Of a stretch of 64,000 nt of DNA, positions 51,946 to 61,621 are shown one piece after another; the stretch's first letter is position 1; every line of letters begins with the position of its first letter. Made by a program: the position numbers and the translations under genes. Under the pieces are notes generated by a model, which had not been told where the DNA came from, did not search any database, and saw nothing but the letters and a program-made list of their open reading frames with translations. The stretch is from Pseudomonadota bacterium. Lineage in GTDB: Bacteria > Pseudomonadota > Gammaproteobacteria > Steroidobacterales > Steroidobacteraceae. The stretch covers positions 253,618 through 317,617 of the forward strand of contig JADJOO010000003.1 in NCBI GenBank assembly GCA_016713725.1. Direction: 5' to 3'.

Positions 51946-53015
51946 CGACGGAGACGAAGACCGTGCACGACGCGTGGACCGACGTCGGCGCAGCCGATGA
52001 ACTGGCCGCCCGGCCACTGCAGCAGGTGCTGCTCGGGCGCAAGAAAATCGCGCTCGCCTGCAAGGACGGCGAGTTCGCCGCGATCTCCGGCGTCTGCAAC
52101 CACGCCGGGGGGCCGCTCGGCGAGGGCAAGCTCGACGGCGACTACGTCGTCTGCCCGTGGCACTACTGGAAGTTCCACTGCCGTACCGGCGAGGGCGAGC
52201 CCGGGTACGAGGACGACCGTGTTCCGGCCCACGACGTGCGCGTCGAGAACGGACGCGTGCTGGTCAATCCGCAGGCCCGCACGAAGCGGGGCCGCTTGCC
52301 CCATCCGCCGCACCCCCTGGCCCGCACACCGCAGCGCGAGCCGGGCCCGATCCGCGTGCTGGGTCTCTCCACGACGGCCATGACGGCGGCCCACCCGCGC
52401 TACAGCACATCCGAGGACCTGCTGCTGCATGCGCTGCACGACGCCACGACCCGCCACGGCTGCGAGACCCAGCTGCTGCGCATCCGCGACCTCAATTTCC
52501 GCGAGTGCGAGGGGTTCTACTCGAAGGCGTCGCGCGCGTGCACGTGGCCGTGCTCGATCACGCAGATGGATGCCGACGACCAGATGGATCGCGTGTACGA
52601 AGGCGTCGTGCACTGGGCCGACGTGATCCTGGTGGCCACGCCGATCCGCTGGGGCGGGGCGAGCAGCCTGTACTACAAGATGGTCGAGCGGATGAACTGC
52701 ATCCAGAACCAGGAGACGGTCGCCGGCAGGCACCTGCTGCGCAACAAGGTGGCGGGCTTCATCATCACCGGCGGGCAGGACAACGTGCAGGGCGTTGCGG
52801 GCCAGCTGCTCGGGTTCTTTGCCGAGGTCGGCTGCCAGTTCCCGCAGTTCCCCTACGTCGCGCACACCCGCGGCTGGAGCGCGGAGGACATGGAGAACAA
52901 CGAGAAGTTCGTGCAGAACTCCGCGTCACTGCACGAAGGCGCCGCCAAACTGATCCAGCGCTGCGTCGAGATGGCACAGGTCATGATCAGGGCTCGCTCG
53001 GCGAGGGCGCGCTGA
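51942..53015 (+). CDS. Rieske [2Fe-2S] protein fused to a flavodoxin-like FMN reductase domain
   Basis: The 357-residue protein has an N-terminal Rieske domain (about 10-110) with CNHAGGPLGEG and CPWHYWKFHC, giving the two Cys-x-His ligand pairs, then a linker and a flavodoxin-fold NADPH-dependent FMN reductase domain (about 138-345) with VLGLSTTAM and LVATPIRWGGASSLYYKMVE. This would carry electrons from NAD(P)H through FMN to the Rieske centre in one chain, normally two proteins of an oxygenase. No terminal oxygenase is adjacent. It is translationally coupled to the exported amidohydrolase although it lacks a signal peptide itself. Confidence 0.87.
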   Translation: MTTETKTVHDAWTDVGAADELAARPLQQVLLGRKKIALACKDGEFAAISGVCNHAGGPLGEGKLDGDYVVCPWHYWKFHCRTGEGEPGYEDDRVPAHDVRVENGRVLVNPQARTKRGRLPHPPHPLARTPQREPGPIRVLGLSTTAMTAAHPRYSTSEDLLLHALHDATTRHGCETQLLRIRDLNFRECEGFYSKASRACTWPCSITQMDADDQMDRVYEGVVHWADVILVATPIRWGGASSLYYKMVERMNCIQNQETVAGRHLLRNKVAGFIITGGQDNVQGVAGQLLGFFAEVGCQFPQFPYVAHTRGWSAEDMENNEKFVQNSASLHEGAAKLIQRCVEMAQVMIRARSARAR

Positions 53016-53100
53016 TCCGTGGTGGACGCAAGGGCCACCGGCTGGAGTCACCGCCGGTGACATTTCCCGACGCGGCACCGATCGCGGACGAATAGCCGCG

Positions 53101-53796
53101 CTACGCCTCCGCAGCCGCCTGCAGGCGCTGCCGCAACCACCGCGCCACGTCGGCGATCTCTGCCATGCACACTGAATGCTCCATCGGGTACTCGTGCCAT
53201 TCCGGCTGGTAACCATGCGCCTGGAGTTCGTTGCGCGCCTCGAGACCCATGGCGATCGGCACGACCGGATCGCTGCGGCCATGGCACAGCAGGATCGGCA
53301 CGTCCGAATTCGCGGCGGATCTTTCCGCGGCGAGCGTCTCCGGAAAGGGCAGGTAGCACGACATGGCGAGGATGCCCGCCAGTCGCTCGGGATGGCGCAG
53401 GCCCGCATACAACGCGACGGCGCCCCCTTGCGAGAACCCCGCCAGCACCACGCGGGAGGCCTCGATACCCCGCTGCCGTTCACGATCGATGCAGTCCGCA
53501 ACCCGGCGCGCGGATTCGACGGTACCGGAGATGTCCGCCCGCCCGGTCGGAGTGAACGACTTGATGTCGTACCAGGCACGCATCACGAACCCGTTGTTCA
53601 CCGTGACCGGCCGCCGCGGTGCGTGCGGAAACACGAAGCGCACGGGGAGCGAGTCTGGCAAGCCGATCTCGTCGACGATCGGCACGAAGTCGTGGCCGTC
53701 GGCGCCGAGACCGTGCAGCAATATCACCGAGGCCACCGCAGGCGCCAGTGGCGACAGCGTGACCTCGAAGTCGGTCTCGTCCCGCAGGTATTTCAT
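53101..53796 (-). CDS. Carboxylesterase/phospholipase-type alpha/beta hydrolase
   Basis: The 231-residue protein has ILLHGLGADGHDF (oxyanion region), the nucleophile elbow VLAGFSQGGAVAL, the catalytic Asp in CHGRSDPVVP and His in PMEHSV. This is the bacterial carboxylesterase/acyl-protein-thioesterase-like family, which hydrolyses short-chain esters. The ATG at 53796 matches the start of homologues; frames upstream are not conserved. It is convergent with the Rieske-flavodoxin gene. Confidence 0.9.
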   Translation of the reverse strand: MKYLRDETDFEVTLSPLAPAVASVILLHGLGADGHDFVPIVDEIGLPDSLPVRFVFPHAPRRPVTVNNGFVMRAWYDIKSFTPTGRADISGTVESARRVADCIDRERQRGIEASRVVLAGFSQGGAVALYAGLRHPERLAGILAMSCYLPFPETLAAERSAANSDVPILLCHGRSDPVVPIAMGLEARNELQAHGYQPEWHEYPMEHSVCMAEIADVARWLRQRLQAAAEA

Positions 53797-53969
53797 GCCC
53801 GCCAAGATACACTGCCGGAGCGACTGGGAGCACGACCATGACAGCACGCGGCATCGAATGCGTGGCCGCGTAGGTATTGAGCCTGTTGCAGTCGAAGCAG
53901 GCCTGCGTGACCCTAGCAATGGGGCTGTCGCATTGGAGGAGCTACGCACTGCGTGTGGGGTGAATCCGG

Positions 53970-54911
53970 ATGCATCGCATAGACCCGGCCGCGTTGCGGA
54001 AATTGCGGGAGCAGCTGGAGCAGGCTGTGCGCGATCATGCCCACTGGCGCGAGAGGCTCCTCCGCTCGATCGTCTGCCGGATGCCGTGCGATCCGCGGGA
54101 CCTCGATGAGAGTGCCCATCGCCTGTGTCGCTTTGGCCAGTGGTATTACGAGCAGGCATCGGTTGAACTCTGGGAGCAGCCGGCGTTCGCGGCAATCGAG
54201 ACGGAACACAAAAGGCTGCACCAGATCGCGGCGCAAATGCTGCGTGAGGCGGGCGCCGGTGAGCCGGTTTCGCGTGAAGGCTATGACGACTTCGTGACCG
54301 GCGGCGAGCGCCTGGCCCTGGAACTGGATACGTTGCGGCATGCGATCGCGGGATCGCTGCGGGACCGCGATGCGTTGACCGGGGCCCACGGCCGCATCGA
54401 GATGCTGCCTACGTTGCGCGAGTGGCGCGAGCTGGCCCGCCGCGACGTGCAGCAGTGCTGCATCGCTTTCATGGACCTCGACCATCTGAAGGAGATCAAC
54501 GACAGGCACGGTCACGGCGTCGGCGACCAGGTGCTGGCCGGCGTGGTGCAACAACTCACGGAACACCTGCGACCGTACGACAAGGTGTTTCGCTACGGCG
54601 GCGACGAGTTCCTGATCTCGCTGCCCGGGGCCGACCTGGAAATCGGGAAGAAGGTGATCGGTCACATTCGCGAGCAGATCGCCGCAGCGACCGTGGTCAC
54701 GAGTCCCGACGGCCATGCAATTTCCACGACGGCGTCCTTCGGGCTCGCATTGCTGGAGCCGGACATCAGCGTGGAGGAGTCCATCGACAGGGCCGATAAG
54801 GCGTTGCTGGTCGCCAAGGCCGCCGGGCGCAATCGCGTCTGCAGCTGGGATCCGGCGGTCACGACCAGCACTCTGCTGCGGCGAATGATGCAGGACGGCG
54901 AGGCGGGGTGA
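53970..54911 (+). CDS. dgcZ: Zinc-regulated diguanylate cyclase, DgcZ type (CZB-GGDEF)
   Basis: The 313-residue protein has an N-terminal CZB zinc-binding domain with His23, Cys53 (in RLCRFGQWYY), His80 and His84, the same spacing as E. coli DgcZ, and a C-terminal GGDEF domain with RYGGDEF at 208-214. The RPYD inhibitory site lies 5 residues before GGDEF. It should make cyclic di-GMP from GTP and be inhibited by zinc. The gene stands alone. It is soluble, with no membrane segment. Confidence 0.9.
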   Translation: MHRIDPAALRKLREQLEQAVRDHAHWRERLLRSIVCRMPCDPRDLDESAHRLCRFGQWYYEQASVELWEQPAFAAIETEHKRLHQIAAQMLREAGAGEPVSREGYDDFVTGGERLALELDTLRHAIAGSLRDRDALTGAHGRIEMLPTLREWRELARRDVQQCCIAFMDLDHLKEINDRHGHGVGDQVLAGVVQQLTEHLRPYDKVFRYGGDEFLISLPGADLEIGKKVIGHIREQIAAATVVTSPDGHAISTTASFGLALLEPDISVEESIDRADKALLVAKAAGRNRVCSWDPAVTTSTLLRRMMQDGEAG

Positions 54912-54936
54912 GGCGAGTGGCGACGGTCGCCGGGTG

Positions 54937-55062
54937 TCAATTCGGCGGCGGTGGCGTCTCGTCCTTTTTCTGCTGCCGGCGCTGCTGTTTTTCTTCGCGC
55001 TTCTTCTTCGCGGCCTCTTCGCGCTGCTTCTTCTGCTGTGAATAATTCGGGGGCTTGGCCAT
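54937..55062 (-). CDS. Small basic Lys/Glu/Gln-rich protein, 41 residues
   Basis: A short minus-strand frame starts at ATG 55062 (MAKPPNYSQQKKQREEAAKK) and ends in a PPPPN tail at TGA 54937-54939. It is highly charged and would form one long helix. I have seen similar short MAKPxNYSQQ proteins annotated as hypothetical in proteobacteria, so it is probably real. It lies between the dgcZ-like gene, with which it is convergent, and the HIT gene. Function unknown. Confidence 0.6.
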   Translation of the reverse strand: MAKPPNYSQQKKQREEAAKKKREEKQQRRQQKKDETPPPPN

Positions 55063-55214
55063 GGAGTCTCTGTCCTCGTTGGTGACGATGGGGCAGGTTA
55101 ACGGTTAACGGCCCTTACTTACAGCGGTGCTGCCCAGTCGCCGAGGCGGGGTGCGACGAAATCTGCGCCGGACCCAGCAGAATTCAGCCCCCGAGTCGCT
55201 GACCATACCCTCGT

Positions 55215-57355
<2,141 letters not shown>

Positions 57356-57703
57356 ATGCAGCTTCCACACATCGAAGACGCGCACGTCCCCGATTCGAAG
57401 ATCTCGGACTATCTGCTGGCCGATGATCACCCGACTGGCCGCAGCAGAGCGCACTTCTTCCGCAACTTGGGATTTCAAAAAGACCGACCTGCCGCGCTGC
57501 GTCGTGCCTTGCTTCAACATGCGGCAGGTAATGAGGTAAGCTCAATTCAGCAGACGTCGTTTGGAGCCAAGTACCTGATTGACGGTCGTATTTCAGGGCC
57601 GAACGGTGATTCGGCGGGAATTCGCAGCATTTGGTTCATCGGGGCCGGAGAGTGCGGCCCGAGGCTTATCACGGCATACCCGTTGCGAGGCGTGACGAAA
57701 TGA
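57356..57703 (+). CDS. DUF6883-like protein
   Basis: The 115-residue protein has SKISDYLLADDHPTGRSRA, HFFRNLGFQ, ALLQHAAGNEV and TSFGAKYLIDGRISGPNGDS, then RLITAYP, a pattern I associate with DUF6883. Function is unknown. Its stop TGA at 57701-57703 overlaps the ATG of the next gene, so the pair is translationally coupled in toxin-antitoxin fashion. Codon use is less GC-biased than neighbours, suggesting transfer. The family name is from memory. Confidence 0.68.
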   Translation: MQLPHIEDAHVPDSKISDYLLADDHPTGRSRAHFFRNLGFQKDRPAALRRALLQHAAGNEVSSIQQTSFGAKYLIDGRISGPNGDSAGIRSIWFIGAGECGPRLITAYPLRGVTK

Positions 57704-57927
57704 CGATTCGAGAACACGACTTGGTGGTGCTGACGGCCGACATCCCTGCCGAAGGCCTCGAACTGGGCGACGTAGGTACCGTCGTGCTCGTCCACCGGGC
57801 CGATGCCGGATTCGAGGTGGAGTTCGCTACGCTCGCCGGTGAAACGCTTGTGGTCGTGACCGTGCCTGCGGATTCGATTCGCCCAGTCGGTGACAACGAG
57901 ATTGCACACGTGCGTCGCGTTGCGTGA
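57700..57927 (+). CDS. DUF4926-like small protein
   Basis: The 75-residue protein (MTIREHDLVVLTADIPAEGL, then LELGDVGTVVLVHRA and FEVEFATLAGE) is a small SH3-like beta barrel of the DUF4926 type. Function is unknown. It overlaps the DUF6883-like gene by 4 bases and is its likely partner. The pair sits at the left edge of the accessory region. Confidence 0.7.
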   Translation: MTIREHDLVVLTADIPAEGLELGDVGTVVLVHRADAGFEVEFATLAGETLVVVTVPADSIRPVGDNEIAHVRRVA

Positions 57928-58011
57928 CAGACAGTGTCCGGCGAGACTGAAGCACGGCGCGGTTTTGCCGTCGTCGTCCGTGCTGTTCACCCGGCGCCTG
58001 CCGTGAAACGA

Positions 58012-58045
58012 ACAAGGCGGGCCCTTGCAGAACCCGCCCTGTCCG
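58012..58045 (-). terminator. Possible terminator of the small lipoprotein gene
   Basis: On the minus strand GGCGGG and CCCGCC arms pair around TTCTGCAAGGG-type sequence and are followed by TTGTTCGTTTC. It lies 25-58 bases after the stop of the lipoprotein gene. The T-run is interrupted, so the call is tentative. Confidence 0.45.
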
Positions 58046-58069
58046 GTTCAACCTGCGCTGAGTGGCCGA

Positions 58070-58318
58070 TCAGTCCTTGGCCGCGTCCTGCATCGCTTCG
58101 CCCGCATTCTCGACGGCCTTGCCGGTCGCGTCGACGGCGTCTGCAGCGGCTTCCCTGGTCGCGACGGCGGCAGAGTCAATGGCTTCGCCGGCACTGTCCG
58201 CAGCCTGGCCTGCGGCAACAGAGGCGTCGGAAGGCGCTTCGGCGGATGGGCCTTCCTTCCTGGCGCACCCAGCGAGGGTCAGCGTGGCGAGAGCGGCGAC
58301 GAGTACGATCTTGTTCAT
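58070..58318 (-). CDS. Small alanine-rich lipoprotein
   Basis: The 82-residue protein has a lipoprotein signal (LVAALATLTLAGC) and a mature part made of Ala/Asp/Glu heptads (for example AADSAGEAIDSAAVATREAA) that should form a long amphipathic helix. Such helices resemble entericidin- or Lpp-like small periplasmic lipoproteins, but no specific family is recognised. It is transcribed alone, away from the HEPN operon. Confidence 0.75.
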   Translation of the reverse strand: MNKIVLVAALATLTLAGCARKEGPSAEAPSDASVAAGQAADSAGEAIDSAAVATREAAADAVDATGKAVENAGEAMQDAAKD

Positions 58319-58498
58319 GGATGAGTTCCCCTGGGTAAGCGGACCGGGAGAAGAGTCTGGCAGGAGCGGCTCGCGCCAACTGTCCGCTACCGCACGGACG
58401 GGGCCGCCACCGTGGTCTAGAAGTCACTCCGGTTGCCCTAAGTCGGGGGCGGGGATAGCTTCGCTACATGGCTCCGCGGTATCGAAACGAGGGTAGTC

Positions 58499-58765
58499 AT
58501 GGCAGCCAGGAAGAAAAAGCCGCAGCGCAAGGCAACCACGTCGGAACGCAAGTACGAGGTGAAGGCCGAGATCGAGAACTTCACGCTCACGAAAGCGAAG
58601 TCGGCACTCAAGCTGGAGATCTACTGCCGCGAGGAAAAACTCGGCGAGCTGCAGGTCGGCCGGGGTTCGCTCTACTGGTGGGGTGCGCACCGGCACAAGG
58701 AAAAGCGCGTCAGCTGGGGACGGTTTGCACAAATGATGGATGAGCTGGCCTATGGCAAGAAGTAG
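58499..58765 (+). CDS. Small basic hypothetical protein, first gene of the HEPN operon
   Basis: The 88-residue protein has a lysine-rich start (MAARKKKPQRKATTSERK), then EIENFTLTKAKSALKLEIY and the conserved-looking LGELQVGRGSLYWWGAHRHK, ending in WGRFAQMMDELAYGKK. It may bind nucleic acid, judging by charge only. The next gene begins within its last codons, and a HEPN gene follows that, so all three are probably one transcript. I do not recognise the family by name. Confidence 0.65.
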   Translation: MAARKKKPQRKATTSERKYEVKAEIENFTLTKAKSALKLEIYCREEKLGELQVGRGSLYWWGAHRHKEKRVSWGRFAQMMDELAYGKK

Positions 58766-59219
58766 CAACACTTTACTGCGGGCGGCCATGACCGCCGTAC
58801 GGGACTGCGCGGACACGATGGAGACTCAAGCGGCGAGTCTGCTGGAGGCGATGCCGACGCTGCCGATGCATGAGGGATCGCGCGCGAGCGCACTGGAACT
58901 GAGCGCAGGGCTCAAGGACGCGGCCAGTCGCGTGATGTTCGAGCTGGCGTTGCTGGAAACCGAACTTGGGGAGGGCAAGGCGGAGACCGCGTCCGCCGTG
59001 CAGCGCCTGGCCGGCATGGACGCATTGATGATGGGTGCGGTGGCGGCCATGGCTGACGTCGCGGACGAACTGGAGAAGGCCGCCGAGCGCGACGAGACCC
59101 ACGAGCAGTCGTTCGTGCTGGTGATCGAAGCCACCGCCGCCATGCTGCAGGGGATCGAAAAGGCGAAGGCCGCGACGCAGGCACTCGACGCGACGGAGCC
59201 GGCCGCCGTGAACACGTGA
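58752..59219 (+). CDS. Helical hypothetical protein, second gene of the HEPN operon
   Basis: The protein of about 155 residues is almost all alpha-helical and acidic, with SAGLKDAASRVMFELALLET and ADVADELEKAAERDETHEQS. No family is recognised. ATG 58752 gives MARSSNTLLRAAM; an in-frame ATG at 58740 is the alternative. It overlaps the first gene by 14 bases and its TGA shares one base with the ATG of the HEPN gene, so the three are tightly coupled. Confidence 0.65.
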   Translation: MARSSNTLLRAAMTAVRDCADTMETQAASLLEAMPTLPMHEGSRASALELSAGLKDAASRVMFELALLETELGEGKAETASAVQRLAGMDALMMGAVAAMADVADELEKAAERDETHEQSFVLVIEATAAMLQGIEKAKAATQALDATEPAAVNT

Positions 59220-59878
59220 TGAATTACGCGCGACTCAAGGAGCGGCATCGCGCAGACAGGGGTGCGTGGCACCCGAAACTGAGCCTGCGGGTGCACCGGG
59301 CGTTGTCGTGGCTCGACCGGGCCGAGCAGCTCGGTGGCCAGGACGATGCGGACGGGCAGTTCATCCTGCTGTGGATAGCGTTCAACGCGGCGTACGCGAC
59401 CGAGATCGACGAGAAGTATCGCGATTCGGAGCAGCAGACGTTCCGCGGATTCCTCGACAAGCTGACCCAGCTCGACGCGGGGAACAAGCGATTCGATTCG
59501 CTGGTCTGGACCGAGTTTCCGAAGAGCATCCGGGTGCTGCTCGACAATCCGTACGTGTTCGCGGATTTCTGGAAGTTCCAGAACGGGACATTGCCGGAGT
59601 CGGCATGGAAGGCGAGCTTCGCGGCCGCCAACAAAGCGGCGCACGTGGCGCTGGGCCGGCAGGACACGGTGACGGTGCTGTCGATCGTGCTGTCGCGCAT
59701 CTACACGCTGCGCAACCAGCTGATTCACGGCGGGGCCACCTGGAACGGGTCGGTCAATCGGGAGCAGCTGCGGGACTGCGTGAACCTGATGGGAAAACTT
59801 GTGCCGCTGGTGATCGAGGTGATGATGGATCACCCCGGCACGTTGTGGGGGGATGCGGTTTATCCGGTCGTCAAATGA
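59219..59878 (+). CDS. HEPN/Apea-like domain protein
   Basis: The 219-residue protein is helical, with FILLWIAFNAAYATEIDEKY in the first half and RIYTLRNQLIHGGATW near residue 165. The RNQLIH stretch fits the R-x4-H active-site motif of HEPN ribonucleases, which cut RNA in many toxin and defence systems. It ends a three-gene operon with overlapping reading frames, 400 bases from a broken second HEPN gene on the other strand. A defensive or toxin role is inference from motif and setting. Confidence 0.74.
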   Translation: MNYARLKERHRADRGAWHPKLSLRVHRALSWLDRAEQLGGQDDADGQFILLWIAFNAAYATEIDEKYRDSEQQTFRGFLDKLTQLDAGNKRFDSLVWTEFPKSIRVLLDNPYVFADFWKFQNGTLPESAWKASFAAANKAAHVALGRQDTVTVLSIVLSRIYTLRNQLIHGGATWNGSVNREQLRDCVNLMGKLVPLVIEVMMDHPGTLWGDAVYPVVK

Positions 59879-59948
59879 CGCCGGATCGCGCGCGGCGGGA
59901 CGGGCGAGACCTTCGCACGCAAGATTGCACGAGGCAAATCGCGGGGCC

Positions 59949-60134
59949 ATGAAATCAGTCGCGACCGCGCCCACGGACCCTGATCGCATTTCCGGTGCGA
60001 TCGTCATCCTGTTTCATCTTCGAGGTCTCGAAGAACCGCAACTTGATGTCGCAATTGCGACATCAAGTTGGGGAGTGCTCGGAAGCGACCGCTCGCGTTC
60101 ACGGCTGACTTGGACGGGAGTGAATGACACCTGA
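59949..60134 (+). pseudogene. Relic of an ORF6N-domain (phage antirepressor-like) gene
   Basis: The frame from ATG 59949 reads DRISGAIVILFHLRGLEE and later IATSSWG. If one base is restored at about 60053, the middle reads NLMSQIATSSWG, which matches the ORF6N pattern NLxSQ-ATSSWGG. The gene is much shorter than the family, about 60 codons against 150-250, so most of the N-terminal domain and the whole C-terminal part are gone. ORF6N proteins are encoded by phages and genomic islands, in line with the accessory setting. The fragment is short, so confidence is limited. Confidence 0.4.
60039..60070. repeat. Perfect 32-base palindrome
   Basis: CAACTTGATGTCGCAA is followed at once by its exact reverse complement TTGCGACATCAAGTTG, with no spacer. 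It lies inside the ORF6N-like relic. A perfect 16+16 palindrome is not expected by chance in 64 kb. It could be an operator, a cruciform or a recombination scar; a transcript would form a tight hairpin. Confidence 0.85.
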
Positions 60135-60275
60135 CGACTACAGGTCTCAACGCGACGACCAGGCGGTCAGGTCGCCGCGGTTTTGCTTGACCTCCGGCGT
60201 CTACGGCTGCGACCGGCACGAGACTACGATCCTAGCGCGCTCGTCACCAAAGACCCGTTGGTACAGGATGAAGCG

Positions 60276-60810
60276 CTATAACGCCTTCTCCGTTGCCGCA
60301 ACCAGAGACTTTAGAAAATTGACCGCGCGTCTCAGATCGTCCCGCGTCACTAGGTGGGGCGCCGCGGGACTGCCATTCCGCGACGGCTTCGACCTGTGCA
60401 CTGCCTGGCCGCGCTTTGCGATCAATTCGTCAAGTGTTGTCTTTGCTTTCTGCGCATCGCATTGATGCCACTGCCAGGAACTGGTGACATCGACCTCGAG
60501 AGAAAGTCCTGGAATAACTTGCGGGTCTTTTCAGTATTCGGATTGTTAAACCGCTTCAGTTCCTCCTCCAATCGGCGCTGTACAAACCGAGCGGACGAGC
60601 TGTCGCCATCAGCCGCGATCCGATTTCGCAGCGCTTCGGTAACCGATCCTCAACGTAGGTTTCCCAGGCAGTGAAGGCCATGATGAGCCCGGCCCGCTTT
60701 AGAACCTCAGCATTCTCAGGCGGTGGCTGCGTGTTGGCCCGATCGAAGTGCGCGAGCAGTTCCTCCGCGTCACGAATCGCGTCGTCGAAAGTGATCTTGG
60801 CCTGAGACAT
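60276..60810 (-). pseudogene. RiboL-PSP-type HEPN protein, two frameshifts
   Basis: Joining three frames gives a protein of about 178 residues: MSQAKITFDDAIRDAEELLA, FTAWETYVEDRL, then (shift near 60645) RFVQRRLEEELKRFNNPNTE, then (shift near 60500) KAKTTLDELIAKRGQAVHRS and a stop at 60276. RGQAVH fits the HEPN R-x4-H active site and the overall pattern is that of RiboL-PSP-HEPN proteins. It starts 7 bases after the NERD stop, so the two form an operon. The motifs are intact and only the frame is disturbed. Confidence 0.72.
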
Positions 60811-60817
60811 TGAGCAA

Positions 60818-61588
60818 CTATTCCTTAGGTCGATTTTCGCCGCGGACATATCGAGACAAATGAAATGCGCCATCGCCACCTCATCCGGCGTAAGCTTTTG
60901 CGGGCTCGTGCTCGATGCAGTGGGTAGCGCCTTTGGTTCCAGAACCCAAACCTCACGGCGGCGCTCTTTGTTCGTCTGCTCAACCCACCAGCCAGGGGAA
61001 CCACGACACCGCGAACTGGGGAACATCCGTCCCGTTGACTCCTTGAGTAGCCGGCCAGCCAGTCCGCCTCCGCGGCAGCCTGTCTCACGGGGTCGGTCAG
61101 GTTTACACCCGGCAACGGTGACGCGTCGCCGTTGTGACACGACCGTCGTGTCCGGTCCTGGCTTTGTGATGGTCTTGGTTTCCACGACAAATATGCCGTG
61201 GGTCGAAATGACAACGTGATCGAGATTGAAGCCGCTCGCCGGGACATCATGGAAGACGCGGCTCCCCGCTTCCCGCAGCCCTTCCAGATACTGGCCGACA
61301 GCCATCTCTCCATCACGGCCCTGTCGCAATTGCCGAACCCGTGCTCGCACGCGAATAACTCGCCGGACCAACCAGGCAGTGGCTACAAGCGCGACCACGG
61401 TGTAGATCCACGGCCGGCGGGTATGGCGCGTTCCGCCCACCCATTCAACGAAGGTGACCGCCCAGAGCCCAAGCACCGCCGCGAACGGCATCGTGGCTTG
61501 GTCGTCAATAGCCCGCCGAATTTCCTCGTCCGGGGATTGCCCCGGATTTCGGAGGGGTCTGTCCTTGAGCGGTGATCGATCCGGCCAC
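60818..61588 (-). pseudogene. Membrane-anchored NERD-domain nuclease-like protein, several frameshifts
   Basis: The pieces read SPLKDRPLRNPGQSPDEEIR, two membrane segments (FAAVLGLWAVTFVEWV and WIYTVVALVATAWLV), then a NERD domain with RDGEMAVGQYLEGL, FNLDHVVISTHGIFVVETKT (the E-x-K metal site is ETK) and a C-terminal EVWVLEPKALPT. Frame changes occur near 61110, 61030 and 60860; the last gives SRYVRGENRPKE and a TAG at 60818. The start is uncertain: GTG 61588 after AGGGAG needs a further one-base correction. It lies 33 bases after the HNH gene and 7 before the HEPN gene. Confidence 0.72.
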
Positions 61589-61621
61589 CCGGAGCGCTCC
61601 CTGTCTAGATGGCTGTCGATC

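Larger units (their letters stand above)
59879..60275. other. 397-base spacer with an ORF6N gene relic
   Basis: Between the HEPN operon and the minus-strand defence genes no intact gene is seen. The left half holds the ORF6N-like fragment and the 32-base palindrome described separately. From about 60135 to 60275 nothing is recognised. Confidence 0.5.
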
